Shown one piece after another: positions 49,441 through 60,640 of a stretch of 64,000 nt of DNA (the first letter of the stretch is position 1; every line of letters begins with the position of its first letter). Source of the DNA: Ophiodon elongatus (Eukaryota; Chordata; Actinopteri; Perciformes; Hexagrammidae); NCBI GenBank assembly GCA_016806645.1, contig JACSYO010001509.1, positions 345,001-409,000 on the forward strand, in the 5' to 3' direction. Position numbers and translations under genes: made by a program. The notes under the pieces are model-generated. The model was not told the DNA's origin. It saw only the letters and a list, made by a program, of their open reading frames with translations, and did not search any database.

Positions 49441-50955
49441 GTCCAGAAAGAGGCTGACGAGCCGATTAAATGTCAGCCTGCGAAAATTATGCAAGAGGCT
49501 AAAAAAGCGTTTAAGTCGCACACATAAATACCGGCACACCCCGAGGATCCCATTTGGTTTTTATTTATGTCGCTGCGATCGGGACGGAGCGGAAACAAAG
49601 GAATAATTAGACCGCCGTCGTTGGCGCCGCCACCGAATGTGAGCGGCTCACCCATTTTTTTTTTCTCCCCCCCAATCTCACCCCCCTCAAACTTGACGGT
49701 TGTTGAACTTATTTTTAGTGTCATTTGATAAGCTCCCCTGCTTGCACGGAGACATCCCACTGACCCAGCCACTGGTCATTGTCTATACCGCTTCCCGTCA
49801 AAGCCGGCGCGCTTTGTCAGGTCTCGACTCGAATATCCATTTCGCCTCTGAAGTACGGTATCCGAAGTGACTGGATCATTCGAGCCTTTTTCTTCAGCTG
49901 CTGCCCCCTTTTTTCCTCCCCCACAGTGGTTGTTTCCGCTCGCACTGACATCATTTGGGATTGGCGTCATGACAGCGCGCTTGAGAAATCCACAACATAT
50001 ATATATATATATATATATAAATATACACCCTGCATTTTTTTTGGTGGGGGCGGGTGAGGGAACTGGGGGTGGAGGAGGGTGTAGAGGGGGTGGACATAAT
50101 TTCTGGAAATGAACAATACTTATCCGTCCATCGCATCCGTTACTTCGGGTTTGCGTTTTGGACGTGGGCACCGTCACCGTGGCACCGTGTCCTCCTTTTT
50201 TTACATTTTTTTTTTGGTGTGAATAACTCAGTAATAGGTCATTCAATGTCAAAAAGGCCTAAAAAAAAAAAAGAAAAAAAAAAAGAGAGACAGACAAGTC
50301 TTCACAGGCTGCTGCTCGCTGTTGCCTTTAATTATTTTAATTAAACTTTGATATTCGCGCGGCGCCGAGTGAACTGGTGAGTTGTGACGCGGCCCGGTGG
50401 GAGAAGACGCCCCTCGGAGGGATGGAGCCGGCGTCGAGGGCGGCAGCTGTATCTGTATCTTAAAAAGTCTTAACTGATGGGCCTGTTTATGGGCGGTGAT
50501 GTGCTACGCCTTGCTGAGCAGAGAGCAGACTGCGCTGGAAACAGGGGCAAAAGAAAAAACACCAAGCGCCATGTCAAGGTCTTGGAGGCATCAATCCCTC
50601 AAACCTAGCTGGAGCTCGTCCTGGTCCCGCGGTCGAATAACGCTCTATTAATTTTCTTGTCCCGGGCGCATAATGAAAAGGAAGGTGTCTCGGAGAAAAC
50701 AACGAAAAAACTACAGGGCAAAGTCTTTCTCCCGATACCTTCGGGGCGTTCCTGTCTACAATTTGTCAAGCGTGTGCACTTCTCAGTGTTAAAATGACAA
50801 GAGGAGCCGGTCAGAGGGGGCGGCCCGCCGGGCAGAGCAGCGCCGCTGAAGTTGGGAGAGGATCCGCGATGAGACAATCGCCAAAAGGCGACGGACTTCT
50901 GCACTCGTGAGGCCCCACTGGGATTATTCAGACTTCCACGCCAAAGGCACAACAG
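49441..50955. promoter_or_regulatory. Candidate conserved noncoding region
   Basis: GAGCCGATTAAATGTCAGCC, GCAAAGGAATAATTAGACC-like sites, GGTTTTTATTTATGTCGCTGCG and CTATTAATTTTCTTGTCCC lie in unique, partly CpG-rich DNA. It is broken by an (AT)n at 49997-50019, G-rich DNA near 50045-50090 and A runs near 50262. Many open frames overlap here but none has coding bias. Inference from texture. Confidence 0.3.
49997..50019. repeat. (AT)n microsatellite
   Basis: About 11 AT units. Confidence 0.95.
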
Positions 50956-51380
50956 CCCCCTTTTTCCCTACAGTTTTTTTTTTTTTTTTTTTTTTCCTCT
51001 CTTTCTTTCTTTAGATAGCTTCCGTCTGTGTCCATGAAATTAGTTTTTTTTTTTTTTTTTTTCTCACAGAAGGCACAATATGGTCAGAATATGTTAAAGC
51101 CTTTGGTGCGCACGGAAAAGCTAACCGAGTCTGAGCGCTGAGTTCTGAAGGCGTTCTGCTCCACTCTTTTCTTCATTTACATTTCTGTTTCTTTTTTTTT
51201 TTTTTGGTACAGAAAAATGGAGTAAATGACTTAATGAATAAGAGTTAATATTAACATTTCACCCCGTGTGCTTCTAGGGAGCAGGAAACCAGAAGAGGAG
51301 ACTCTCTGTGCACAAAGTAGAGCGGAGAAGCGAACAGATAGTGGTTTTTAACTGCAGGACTAAAAGATCTTCAACTAAAT

Positions 51381-51411
51381 CAACAACAACAACAACAACA
51401 ACAACAACAAC
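51381..51411. repeat. (CAA)10 microsatellite
   Basis: Perfect trinucleotide repeat. Confidence 0.95.
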
Positions 51412-52061
51412 CTGAAATTCCTCTCTTGTTCACAGCGATCGGCACATGTTGCATCCGGCTCCTCTACTGATGCTGCACGCGGTTGAAGTTAATACACCGA
51501 CCCTGAAAGCACAGAGAGAAAGAAAGTATTAACTTTTATAATTAAGAACCTGCCTCATACTTTTTCTTTTTTTTTTTTTTTTTTTCATGTGCTAATATTT
51601 CTTAATTAGCATTTCTAATTATTTCCCAATAATTGAATTTACATAAAAAGTTTAGTCATGATTTCATCGTCGACTCTATAATGATATATGTATATATATA
51701 AAATTATTTTCCTATTAAAATGATCAAAATAAAATGATGCACACGACAATGAAGAAAATATAAAAATAAATATTGACCTGTATGTATTAAATATATTCCC
51801 AACACAAGTTAAAAAAAAAATAATAATAAAAGAAATATATATATATATATATAGAGGTCGAACATAATTAAAATAAATAAAAGAGAACAAACTTTTAACA
51901 GATTCATGACTTTATAATTTCAGGAGAAATAAAATAAAACAATCAGCAGAAATCATATTTAAATCCAATCAAATGAAGCATCGACTGGTGAACAAACACC
52001 TCACTTCTTCTCTGAGAATATTGACGTCTCACTTTCATCTCCCTGTGCACGGTCTCACCCA

Positions 52062-52064
<3 letters not shown>

Positions 52065-52098
<34 letters not shown>
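52065..52098. repeat. (GT)17 microsatellite
   Basis: Inverted partner of the CA array at 52200-52275. Confidence 0.95.
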
Positions 52099-52099
<1 letters not shown>

Positions 52100-52199
52100 G
52101 CAGCTCTCGGTGCAGCAGCAGTCTGCTCACCAACAGTAGGCCGACTGGCACCAAGAGGGAGCTCTCGCACAGCGAATCCCCAGCAGCCAGCAGGCCTCC

Positions 52200-52275
<76 letters not shown>
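52200..52275. repeat. (CA)n microsatellite
   Basis: About 38 units with one AG interruption near 52235. Confidence 0.95.
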
Positions 52276-52276
<1 letters not shown>

Positions 52277-53780
52277 CTCTGTGTTTACATGTGCTCACTG
52301 TAACCTGGTCACAACATCAACCTGCCATAGAGGCAGTTGGGTATTTTTTCATTCATTCATCTTTTCTGGGAAATTGGTCCTCGTGCATCTTTTGAGTAGC
52401 CGTAAATATTTTGGAGGCAGTGAGCAGCATCACATCCGAGGACGGTGCTTTTCCTGAAGGACGAATTCAACCTTTTTCTAGGCATATCCACCTATAAAGG
52501 CGACCAGTGCAGTAGCGGAGATGGAATTTAGTTTGTTGTCTTTCCCACACGAATAAAAGAAGTTCCTGAACAGTGTAAAATCCCAGGTGATAAGTGAGAT
52601 AGTGTTTTCTAGTGATTTGGGTGAACTTCACCTTTAATGTGCAACACACACTTTGGGGCGAGAGGAAAGCTCCGCTATCATCGGCACAGACGCCAAAATA
52701 AAAGCTTTGACCTCCGGTTGAAGGATCTGCTGAGGCAGACTACTGAGCTGCATTTCTGCTGGAGAACCTTGTTTCCTTGGCCATGAAGACACAACAGAAC
52801 CTCTACTTGATCACACTCAAGAACCGGTACCGGGTGAGAACAGCTTCCAAATGGGCTGCAAAACTCAAACTCTGCTTCACGACGTCAAACTTCTGAGTCA
52901 CGACGTCAAACATTTAAAAAAAAAAATCAATCAATTAAATCGACTAAAAATAAACTAATGTCAAAAGTAGGGAAATGTGGTTCCTGACATTCAGTAAAAA
53001 TAAGAGTAAATCCAGCGCATGTAAACATGTCTTCAGACTTCTCTCAGTGTTCTGGTTTCTTATGTGAATGCTAATGTGCTTATGTTAATTATAATGTTAA
53101 TTACACAGTGATCAGTTCTCATTATGCAGGCCTGATGTCCAAAGACTCAGCGTGTTTGGAGAATTTGCTTTTAGTACTACTTCGGTTGTCGCGGTAATGA
53201 GGCAGACCGTGACGCAGTCGGCTTATGTTTACTCTCAGTGGAAACTACATCTGTGCTGTGTGCATTTCAGAAGTGTGACGGAAAAGTTTTGACAGAAATT
53301 GATAAAAAAAAAAAAAAATTCCTGTGTATTAAAATGGCACATATTTGAGATGCACCCCCCCTCCCCCCTCCCCCCCCACCGCCTCTGTTTAACAAATCAA
53401 ATGCCTTGCACAGACCATCCAGGTGCACGCTTCCCCTTGAGGGACGGAAATGACCGGAACATTTGCTCCGGAGCAGCCGGTTCAGTGTCTTACAGTATCG
53501 GCACTACAGTCTGGCTCGGGAGCAGAAGTGTGCGCGGACCGACGGCGACGAGGGCTTTAGACAAGCTGGAGAATCTTCCATCCCGCATTATTTGGCAGGG
53601 CTGGTGGGTGTTTGACGGAGGGGTGGGGGCTTCGCTCCATCTCTGCATGGTAAGCCCCTCGACGTGTACCCTCTGCAGCTAATCTCGCACAGTCAACAAA
53701 TAAGGCACATCAGATGCTGTTTTGGCCACGGCCGTCAGAGCGGCTAAGTTCAGTGGATTTTACGGGGTTTTGCGGCGTAT

Positions 53781-53968
53781 CGGGGGCCTGGAAGAGGAGA
53801 GGGGGCCTCGGAGAGGGAAGGGGGGCCTCGGAGAGGGAAGGGGGGCCTCGGAGAGGAGAGGGGGGCCTCGGAAAGGAGAGGGGGGCCTCTGAGAGGAGAG
53901 GGGGGCCTCGGAGAGGAGAAGGGGGCCTCGGAGAGGAGAAGGGGGCCTCGGAGAGGAGAAGGGGGCCT
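53781..53968. repeat. 20-bp G-rich minisatellite
   Basis: Nine 20-bp units and a partial one (GGGGGCCTCGGAGAGGAGAA and close variants), strictly periodic. The unit is not a multiple of three and has no stop in any frame, which explains the long open frames on both strands (up to 213 residues, minus strand). The G runs allow G-quadruplex formation on the plus strand. Confidence 0.95.
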
Positions 53969-54600
53969 TGGCGGTGTGGGATCTGATGGCGAGGGCGAAG
54001 CAGGTGCGGCGCAATACGGTCAAACCCATTCCAGCTCCCCTGTTCCCCCCCGGATGAGCGGGTGGGGGGGTGAAGGGGGTGGGGGGAGGGGGGAGGGGCG
54101 GCTGACTTGGCAGGGAGCGCCGCCTTGTAACTGGGCCATGTTGGAGGGATGGAGGCCCACCTGTGCCACCCGGAGCGGCTGAACAATAGTCTGAATATGT
54201 CAGCAAGGAGTGTCAGAGAGATCTCATCAGGCGGACGGGAGCGTGACTGCGGAGAGAGACGGGTGGATGAGTCAGGTGGGGAGACGGAGAGGTGAAGAGA
54301 CAAGAGGAGGGGGGCGAGGCGGGGCGTCCAAATGAAGGCCGTGATTAACACGGTTCATCACAGACACGCCACCGGCTTTTGTGTTGAAACAAATGGAAAT
54401 ATATTGAACCTTGATATCAAACTCAACTGATTATAACAACATAAATTGGTGATGATTGAGAGGTCCAGCACAAATCAATGCATTATGGAATGATACTCTT
54501 TATTATCAATCAATATATTATCATTATGTATTATTATTTAGTCTAAAAATATTAGAAAATAAAGTAATATTTATCGTAAAAAAAAGGTGGTAAAAGCTGC
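53969..54600. other. G-rich then AT-rich DNA, no gene seen
   Basis: G-rich up to about 54320, then AT-rich. Confidence 0.55.
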
Positions 54601-54644
54601 AAATGATCACACTAAAGATGCCGGAACATACAAATGTTTGGCAT

Positions 54645-54650
54645 TTTATT
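54645..54650 (-). terminator. Candidate polyadenylation signal
   Basis: TTTATT on the plus strand is AATAAA on the minus strand, in CATCCAATAAAATGCC. It lies about 240 bases beyond the stop codon of the exon candidate at 54886-55138, a normal 3' UTR distance. Confidence 0.4.
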
Positions 54651-54885
54651 GGATGAACCACTTAAACTCAGTCATCAAAGCTACTTCACTGAATGCCGAT
54701 CGCAACACCAATAATATTTTTCGTAAGACCATATTTAAAAAGAACTCCCAACGCAACACAAATGATAAAATGCTGCAGACAATGACCGGAGCCTTGCACT
54801 GATCATTCCATATTCGCTTCTGGAAAACAGTTAAATCTTGTGCAGTTAATAATCCCAACACACGTTGTGGAATACTTCCCCGTCA

Positions 54886-55138
54886 CTACACTGAGGTCCT
54901 GTTCGCGGGCCCCTCGCTGAGGAGGTCCACGTCGTCCCACTCCTCGGACAACACGGCCACTCGGACCGCTTGGCTGGTATCTGGAGGCGGAGCTCCAGGA
55001 GCGGAGACGGCGTGTACGTGTTTGGTTTTCACTCTCATCTCTCTCGCGCGGCGTTCGCCCCGAGCAGCTTGCGTCCCGTAGAGCTGCGACTCTCTGAGCA
55101 GCAGACGGCCGCAACTCAAGAGAGCTCGGATCAAAACT
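54886..55138 (-). CDS. Candidate 3'-terminal exon, unknown protein
   Basis: A minus-strand frame runs from the acceptor TTAATATTCAG (AG at 55140-55139) through VLIRALLSCGRLLLRESQLY, GTQAARGERRAREMRVKTKH, a proline-rich SAPGAPPPDTSQ, and RVAVLSEEWDDVDLLSEG to the C-terminus ANRTSV and a TAG stop (54886-54888). By my count about 70% of third codon positions are G or C, against AT-rich flanks. The product would be an amphipathic, arginine-rich helix, a flexible linker and an acidic tail, typical of a real C-terminus. A minus-strand AATAAA lies at 54645-54650. There is no ATG at the start, so upstream exons would be needed (plus-strand coordinates above 55140); I could not find them. A second minus frame (54803-55156) is also open but has poorer composition. 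I do not recognise the protein; a CpG-rich noncoding element is the alternative. Confidence 0.45.
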
Positions 55139-55199
55139 CTGAATATTAAATATCATTGTTTTCGGGAAAAGGGATGGTCACAGAACGGAGGAATATTCT

Positions 55200-56950
55200 C
55201 CTTTTCTAGGAGTTGAAGATTTGGGTCAATCGTGCATTCTAGTCGCCCTACAAGTTGGTGGCCACACGTCTCCGTTTAAAGACCTCTAACAAGATACATT
55301 GAACAACCGGTTACTATGTGGCTTTTTATAATACAAATAGTTCCCGTGGGATCTAAGGGAGAGAGATTATCTTTAATATGTGTTAAGCATATGAGGTGGT
55401 CCTTGGAAAATGTCCTCCCCTGTAAGGGGTCCGTGGCCCCAAAAAGTTGGAGAGCCCACCGGTGTAACCGTTTCAAAGGACGCCATACAACAACAGGAAG
55501 TGCTGGCTAGTTTCATGGTTGGTTGGTGGGTGTGTGTGTGTGTGTGTGTGTATGTGTGTGTGTGTGTGCCCAGACTACACTGCCCAAAGACCGCCATACA
55601 CCTTAAAATCATAACAAATTTTGTAGTTTAGTTGGATACAATCCAAAGTGAGTCGTCATTTTTTCCTCAACTTTCTTTCAAGAATTTAGAAAATAATCTC
55701 AAAGAATCTTCCATAAATCTATTAGTTCAACAAAAGTACATCTGAGAAATGGAGCTGCCGTGTGTTCGTCTCTTCTCAGAACCAGTTTGAAATAAGTCTC
55801 CCCATTCCATTTTCTTGGGAGACGAATAAAAGGGAAATAAACACAGCCGATGGAGTTAGCGTCCTTCCAAGTGTTTGTATTGGCTTGTCGTGTATTAATT
55901 GATTGTATAGTTTGTCACATTTACAATACCCCCCACCCCCCCCCAAAAAAAAAAATAAAGAAGATGCACGAAATAAGGCATCCATTTAGGTTAGGGAACG
56001 AATCTCCCATCTGGACTGTAGTGTGAAAACACTTGCAAGCATGAGAGTTGTAATCCAGTTGCAAGATGCTTATTTTGCAGTGATAAGCTACAGGCTTTGA
56101 AAGATTTTATTACCAGAACAGAGTTTTTCCTTTTTTCTCTCCACATTAGAGCTTTGCAGCCTATACAGTATCTTAGTTAATCCAGGGTTTACTTAATCCA
56201 ACAGCAACAGGACGACTGCAACTCTCCTCACATTATTCCAACACGTGTTTGTTGTTCTGACAAAATGCTAATGAGCCGAGCAGAAAACCCAAACTTCCTC
56301 ACGTCGCTGTCGTAATGTTTAACTTTGGTTCCTGCGTGAACACCTACAGCGTGTGATGCTGCTGCACGTACACAAGAAATAAGTGTTGGTTTCTTACCAG
56401 GCTGCAGAAATCACAAGGAATCATTGCACGTCTTCACTAAGACATTTTTAGGTTTGTAAACGGGGAGCTGGAAGCAATCAGACCGATAACCAAATGGAGT
56501 GGTGCATCACTAGATCTGCTACTGTGTCAACTTCAGCATTTCTCTTTTTGTGGCTGTTAAATAAAGTCAAAATAAATATTAAAAAGGGAATCATGAAAGC
56601 CGGATCTTTCGTCTGGAAAATGTCCACAAAAATGTATAAAAACAGATTTGGGGGTTTTCTTATAAAGCATTTGCGGAACATTTCGCACGGACCTCGATTT
56701 CAGCAGATTTCCACCTGCAGAAATATCTGTTTGACTTATACTCATACTGTTATACTCCAACCGGTGTCATACCTCCAAGTATGGACCCAATAATGTACGA
56801 AAAGCACGGCGACGACTTCCTCAACAATCAAATAAAACACAATATCAGGCGCGAGGTCGCCCGGTAACTGGGATACCATGAAGAAGGTAACGGAGCCGAC
56901 GTGCACCATGTTGTAGGTTGGTCACGTATTATTATGAATCCCACCGCTCC
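55200..56950. other. Intergenic (or intron) DNA, no gene seen
   Basis: AT-rich unique DNA with a GT microsatellite at 55529-55568. If the exon at 54886-55138 is real this would be its upstream intron. No other coding frame supported. Confidence 0.5.
55529..55568. repeat. (GT)n microsatellite
   Basis: GT repeat with one TATG interruption. Confidence 0.95.
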
Positions 56951-57130
56951 TCTTGGTAAGCCCCGCCCTGCGTAGCTAGTGGAGGCAGAGACGATTGGTT
57001 GAGGTGAGACATTGACCTCCAGTCGTTCGGGTCGGGACAGCCTATTGGTCACGGGGGTAGGACCCCGAACCAATCAGGGACGCCCGGTCGGGTCTCGCCG
57101 AGAAGAGCAGCGGGACGGGGTTCATGTAAG
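56950..57130 (+). promoter_or_regulatory. Candidate CpG-rich CCAAT promoter
   Basis: CpG-rich island in AT-rich DNA with a GC box (GCCCCGCCC, about 56963) and three NF-Y-type boxes: GATTGGTTG (near 56992), CTATTGGTCA (near 57042) and AACCAATCAG (near 57070). A GTAAGT splice-donor word follows (57126-57131). No recognisable coding exon is attached, so it might drive a noncoding RNA or be a chance cluster. Confidence 0.3.
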
Positions 57131-57754
57131 TTCACGTATTAAACAAAATACTGCAAAATTAAAACAGCAATGTATTGTGTCGTTAGCCCACAATACATTC
57201 ACTGTCTGGATAGGGCAATATTTATTTATGTATTTATTTTATTGAGGAAAATGGACCACCAATTCACACTGGTGTGCTTAGTCAAATGTTTCGTAATTTC
57301 CAAATCAAGCTGTTTTAATAAAAGGTTCTTAAAAGGTAAAGCAGGAAACTCTCGTGTTCAACATCGAGGAGCACACGGTCAACGTGGTTGATTCTGGGCA
57401 AATTGAAGCTATTTGGGGAGTGTTGCTCCGAGTGTTGCTCCGAGTGTTGCTCCGAACCTTTAAACTTCAGGTTCAACTCTGGTCTCCGTTTAAACTTACT
57501 TCAATCTAACGGTGGAGATCGTCACCAAGAAGGAGAAAGCTCCTGGAGAAGAATAAAAGGAGTAACTTCCTGGATAACCTCTGAACTTTGAAATGTTGTC
57601 GGCAGTAGAAAAGTCGGACATGCTATCAAACACAGTGTGTGCTGGTTAGAGGTATGATTCTTCATTCTCGCTCAATTGTTTTTCACAAAAAAAAGATAAA
57701 ACAGTTCACTAGCTTGATGAAAAATAATTTTGTTGTGTTATTTTATTTTGTTTG
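57131..57754. other. Intergenic DNA, weak coding-like patches
   Basis: At 57350-57560 two short frames look slightly protein-like (FNIEEHTVNVVDSGQ; LTVEIVTKKEKAPGEE before a stop near 57553) but in different frames, as in an old pseudogene, and a 15-bp unit (GAGTGTTGCTCCGAG) is repeated three times between them (57417-57455). Not firm enough to call a gene. Confidence 0.4.
57417..57455. repeat. 15-bp tandem repeat, three units
   Basis: GTGTTGCTCCGA repeated with period 15. Confidence 0.85.
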
Positions 57755-57900
57755 GCATCATGGTGGCTGAGAGGCTAAGACACGTAGCATGTTGTTGCGT
57801 ATCATCCCTCTCTTCCTCCAAATAAATCCTGTTTGCCGCTCTACTATATGTACAGTATCAATTAAATGAAAAATGACCAAAAACATTACATTTGTGAAGT
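57755..57900 (+). mobile_element. Possible tRNA-derived SINE
   Basis: CATGGTGGCTGAGAGGCTAAGACACG resembles the start of a Ser/Leu-type tRNA (GGTGGCCGAGTGGTTAAGGC), including an A-box-like region. It is followed by TCATCCCTCTCTTCCTCC and by TCAATTAAATGAAAAATGACC, the form of a fish SINE tail. No clear B box, so the copy is decayed. Confidence 0.45.
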
Positions 57901-58367
57901 ACATGTTTTTTTTAAGGCCATTTCTGTGTTTTTGTTGGTGATTCTTTTTTTTTTGCGATCTGGAACTCATTTATCTTGGACAATGTGGTAATTATGACAA
58001 TGTAACAAATAAATAAATCGGGTTTAATCATAAAAAGAAAATATTGAAATCACCCTAATTTTTTGTTTCAACAGAACACTGCCCGAGCAAACCACCATAA
58101 ATATAAGAAGACAAATTACGGAATTAACAGCAGCAGACGTCCACAAGGGAAAAATATGAACTCCCCTCGGCGTCCTCCTCGCCGCTGCCCGTCGGAGGCC
58201 TCGGCCACCAGACATGTGTTCTGTTTTACTCCGTGTCCTCTGCCACATATTGAACAAATTAAAAAGTTCAAGTTGGAGGGAGAAGCACAGCTGCACGGAG
58301 GACAGAGGAGAGAGCCAGGGTGTGAGCAATCCTCCCTCCACGAGGCTGCTGGCCCTCTTCTCACAGC

Positions 58368-58496
<129 letters not shown>

Positions 58497-58835
58497 CCCA
58501 CACAGCGCTGCCATCTGGCCTGCTGGGAAATCAGAGCCACCTGAGACTCGGCCAAATACATGATGCTCGCTGACAACTCGGGCAGTTTCCTCCTCATTGT
58601 AAAGAGATGAATAAAGATTATACAAGCGCATAAGGTACATGGGAGGACAACATTTTTTTTTCCCTACTGTGAAGTTTAGCAGATATGTTGGAAGACATTT
58701 TTTTTTTTTGGAACATGAAACAGGAAAACAGTCTAATGCTCAATATGCATGTTATAGATGCCTCCATGTTTCTATGTATGCACGAGTGCTACAGGGCCAG
58801 AACTTTGATCCCAACCGAAGTGATGAAAAACACAT

Positions 58836-58996
58836 ATAGTGCGGAACCAAAAGTATGGAGACACCCAAACATGACACCCTTCTTCCAAAATAATGGGCAT
58901 TAACATGCTGTTGTAGCAGCCTCCAAGCTTTTCATCGTATTATATAACCTGGCTGCAGGAATCTGCTCACATTCAGCCGAAAGTGCATCAGTGAGG
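58836..58996 (-). mobile_element. Tc1/mariner relic, left part
   Basis: ATAGTGCGGAACCAAAAGTATGG, ATAATGGGCATTAACATGCTG, GCAGCCTCCAAGCTT, GCAGGAATCTGCTCACATTC and AGTGCATCAGTGAGG match, in order, the reverse-strand 3' part of the transposase region and the terminal end of a common fish Tc1-like element (ACATGCTGCTGCAACAGCCTCC, CATTCAGCCACAAGAGC, TTAGTGAGG). Heavily decayed. Its continuation lies at 60440-60640. Confidence 0.75.
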
Positions 58997-59159
58997 TACA
59001 TCAACAACGTTTACATTCAGCAAATATTTAAAAAATGTTGCCCTTATTCGGAAAAAAAGAGACATTAATTCTAATAGGTTGTTTACATGGCTAATGAAAA
59101 TGAATAATCCGCTAATATTCCTGTTTAAATGCAGCCGTGCATATTCAGATTAACGTACA

Positions 59160-59480
59160 ACGACCCCGTGCCACGTGAATCCCACGTCTACGCCGTTCTC
59201 CGCTGGGTTTTCACGGGTCGACGCCCAAACTCGTCGTTCATCGCGTACAAATGTGGAAAAGCCGCTTGTGCCATTTTGCGTCAAAATATATATATATATA
59301 TATTTTTAAAGTTATCCACCGGTGTTGGACTTGTTGGACAGTGTGAACACATCCTCGCCTTTTCATTCCTTCGACCACCTTCTTGAAAAGGTCGGCGTTG
59401 CCATATTTGCGCAGATCCAAAAAACCTGTTGTCCAAGTCCTTCATGATGTGTAAAAGTAGGTGAGTTTCTCCTTCCTACC
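59160..59480 (-). pseudogene. Myb/SANT-like Harbinger protein fragment
   Basis: The minus-strand translation reads LRKYGNADLFKKVVEGMKRR, then GCVHTVQQVQHRWITLK, then after an (AT)n that replaces part of the helix, FDAKWHK; in another frame it goes on with STRENPAENGVDVGFTW. This matches the trihelix Myb/SANT-like domain of the accessory protein of PIF/Harbinger transposons: RNAELFxKIAEEMxRRG, RTxxQVRxRWKxLK, YxxAKxHN, and a C-terminal RPSxxPxxxVD motif. Frameshifts (a T run near 59422) and an AT microsatellite break it, so it is dead. In intact elements this protein helps the transposase bind the ends. A related domesticated gene is excluded by the breaks. Confidence 0.7.
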
Positions 59481-59557
59481 AGAAACGTGGGCTTTTCTTT
59501 TGGCCATGTATCTCTACAGCTCTGCAAACTACTGGTTCGTTGGTTTGTTTTTTAACC

Positions 59558-60201
59558 AGGCGGCAACCTCCGGTTCTGTCAAGTGAAGCCGATGCAGAAA
59601 TGTCTTAAACCCTGCATTCTCTCTCCTGACCACCAGGGGGCGACTCCTCTGGTTGTATAGAAGTCAAAGCTTCATGTGTTAAAGCTGCATTCTCTCTCCT
59701 GACCACCAGGGGGCGACTCCTCTGGTTGTATAGCAGTCAAAGCTTCATGTGTTAAAGCTGCATTCTCTCTCCTGACCACCAGGGGGCGACTCCTCTGGTT
59801 GTATAGAAATCTATAGAAAATGACTCTACTTCTCTCTTGATTTATTCCCTCAGTAAACATTGTAAACATGAGTTTATGTCTCAATCTCTAGTTTCAAGTC
59901 TTCTTCAATACAGCATGATGTTCATTTAGTAAATTATGGTCCATTTAGAGTCAAACAGACCATAAAGCAGGGAATGCTTTAGGGCGGGGCTTACTGTGAT
60001 TGACAGGTCGCTGCAGCTACCAGAGACATATAGCGTCTCTACGTCACTCCTCCTCCACATTCCAAATGTGGTAACTTCCGTTCATCGGTTGTGAAAAAAA
60101 CAAGATGGCGACGGAGCAAACGCTGAACTCAAGGCTTCTAAACCCACAAACCAATGGGTGACGTCACCATGACTACGTCCACATCTTATATACACTTTAT
60201 G
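59558..60201 (-). mobile_element. Family 1 interspersed element, copy G
   Basis: The longest undisturbed copy, about 640 bp. It has the GGCGGCAACCTCCGG end, three 73-bp units with three exact plus-strand CCACCAGGGGGCGA cores (59630-59643, 59703-59716, 59776-59789, exactly 73 apart), AT-rich core, GC box near 59985, YY1-like CAAGATGGCGACGG near 60102 and CRE (60159-60166). It lies in the Harbinger-like insertion, so it is the youngest of three nested elements. Confidence 0.9.
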
Positions 60202-60439
60202 TTTTCAACTCACAGAGCTGGTCGTAAACAGGAAAGAAGCCGCGTGTCGCAACGTGCCCTAAAAAGACGCCTATTCAGAATGAGCTGTATTTATGTCCAA
60301 AGAATGCTCCTAAAACCAGAGTAATATTAAAATATCAAAAAAAGGCCCAAACAAAATAAGATGTTGACATCAGCCATATCAAATATTGTCACATTTGGAA
60401 TAATAGTGGACTATAAGTGTGCATGTAAACATATTCATT

Positions 60440-60640
60440 GCGGTCCAACGATGGCGTCGGGTGATCAGGTCACCGTTACAGTTCACCCCAAAGGTGCTGA
60501 GTCAGGACTCTGTACAGACAAGATCTTTCACAACAAACTGGGGAAAAACCATTTCTTTCTGGGGCTGGTTTTGAGCCAATATCGTCATGTTGGAACAGGA
60601 AAGAGACAAACTGGATCAGAGCTCCAGTTTGAAATCCCAC
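60440..60640 (-). mobile_element. Tc1/mariner relic, right part
   Basis: AGTTCACCCCAAAGGTGCTGAG, CAGGACTCTGTACAGACAAG, TTTCACAACAAACTGGGGAAA and GTCATGTTGGAACAGGAAAG match the reverse strand of a fish Tc1-like transposase gene (the form is CATCCCAAAGGTGTTC, GGGCTCTGTGCAGGCCA, CACCAAACTC, GTCATGCTGGAACAGGAAAG). On the transposase strand this covers the catalytic part. The 134-residue plus-strand frame over it is antisense and not a gene. Confidence 0.75.

Larger units (their letters stand above)
50956..53380. other. Intergenic DNA with T runs and microsatellites
   Basis: Poly-T runs near 50971-50995, 51045-51062, 51193-51206 and 51567-51586; a CAA repeat at 51381-51411; paired GT/CA arrays at 52065-52275. 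The remainder is AT-rich without a gene. Confidence 0.55.
59010..60437 (-). mobile_element. Harbinger-like insertion within the Tc1 relic
   Basis: The insert between the two Tc1 parts. Near its left end TTATTCGGAAAAAAAGAG...GTTTACATGGC and near its right end ATTTGGAATAATAG...CATGTAAACATATTC are imperfect inverted repeats, as in fish Harbinger-type elements. It holds a Myb/SANT-like coding relic (59160-59480) and a family 1 copy (59558-60201). Boundaries are approximate. Confidence 0.5.

Noticed and set aside
49776..50252. 158-residue minus frame
   Set aside because: It crosses an (AT)n and C-rich tracts (IYIYIYI, PPPPP); a composition artefact.
53710..54351. 213-residue minus-strand frame rich in PSPLRGPPLLSEAP
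   Set aside because: It is a translation of the 20-bp G-rich minisatellite, which is stop-free in every frame.
57350..57560. Short protein-like frames around VFNIEEHTVNVVDSGQ
   Set aside because: Too short, in different frames, and with a 15-bp tandem repeat between them; may be an old pseudogene but not supportable.
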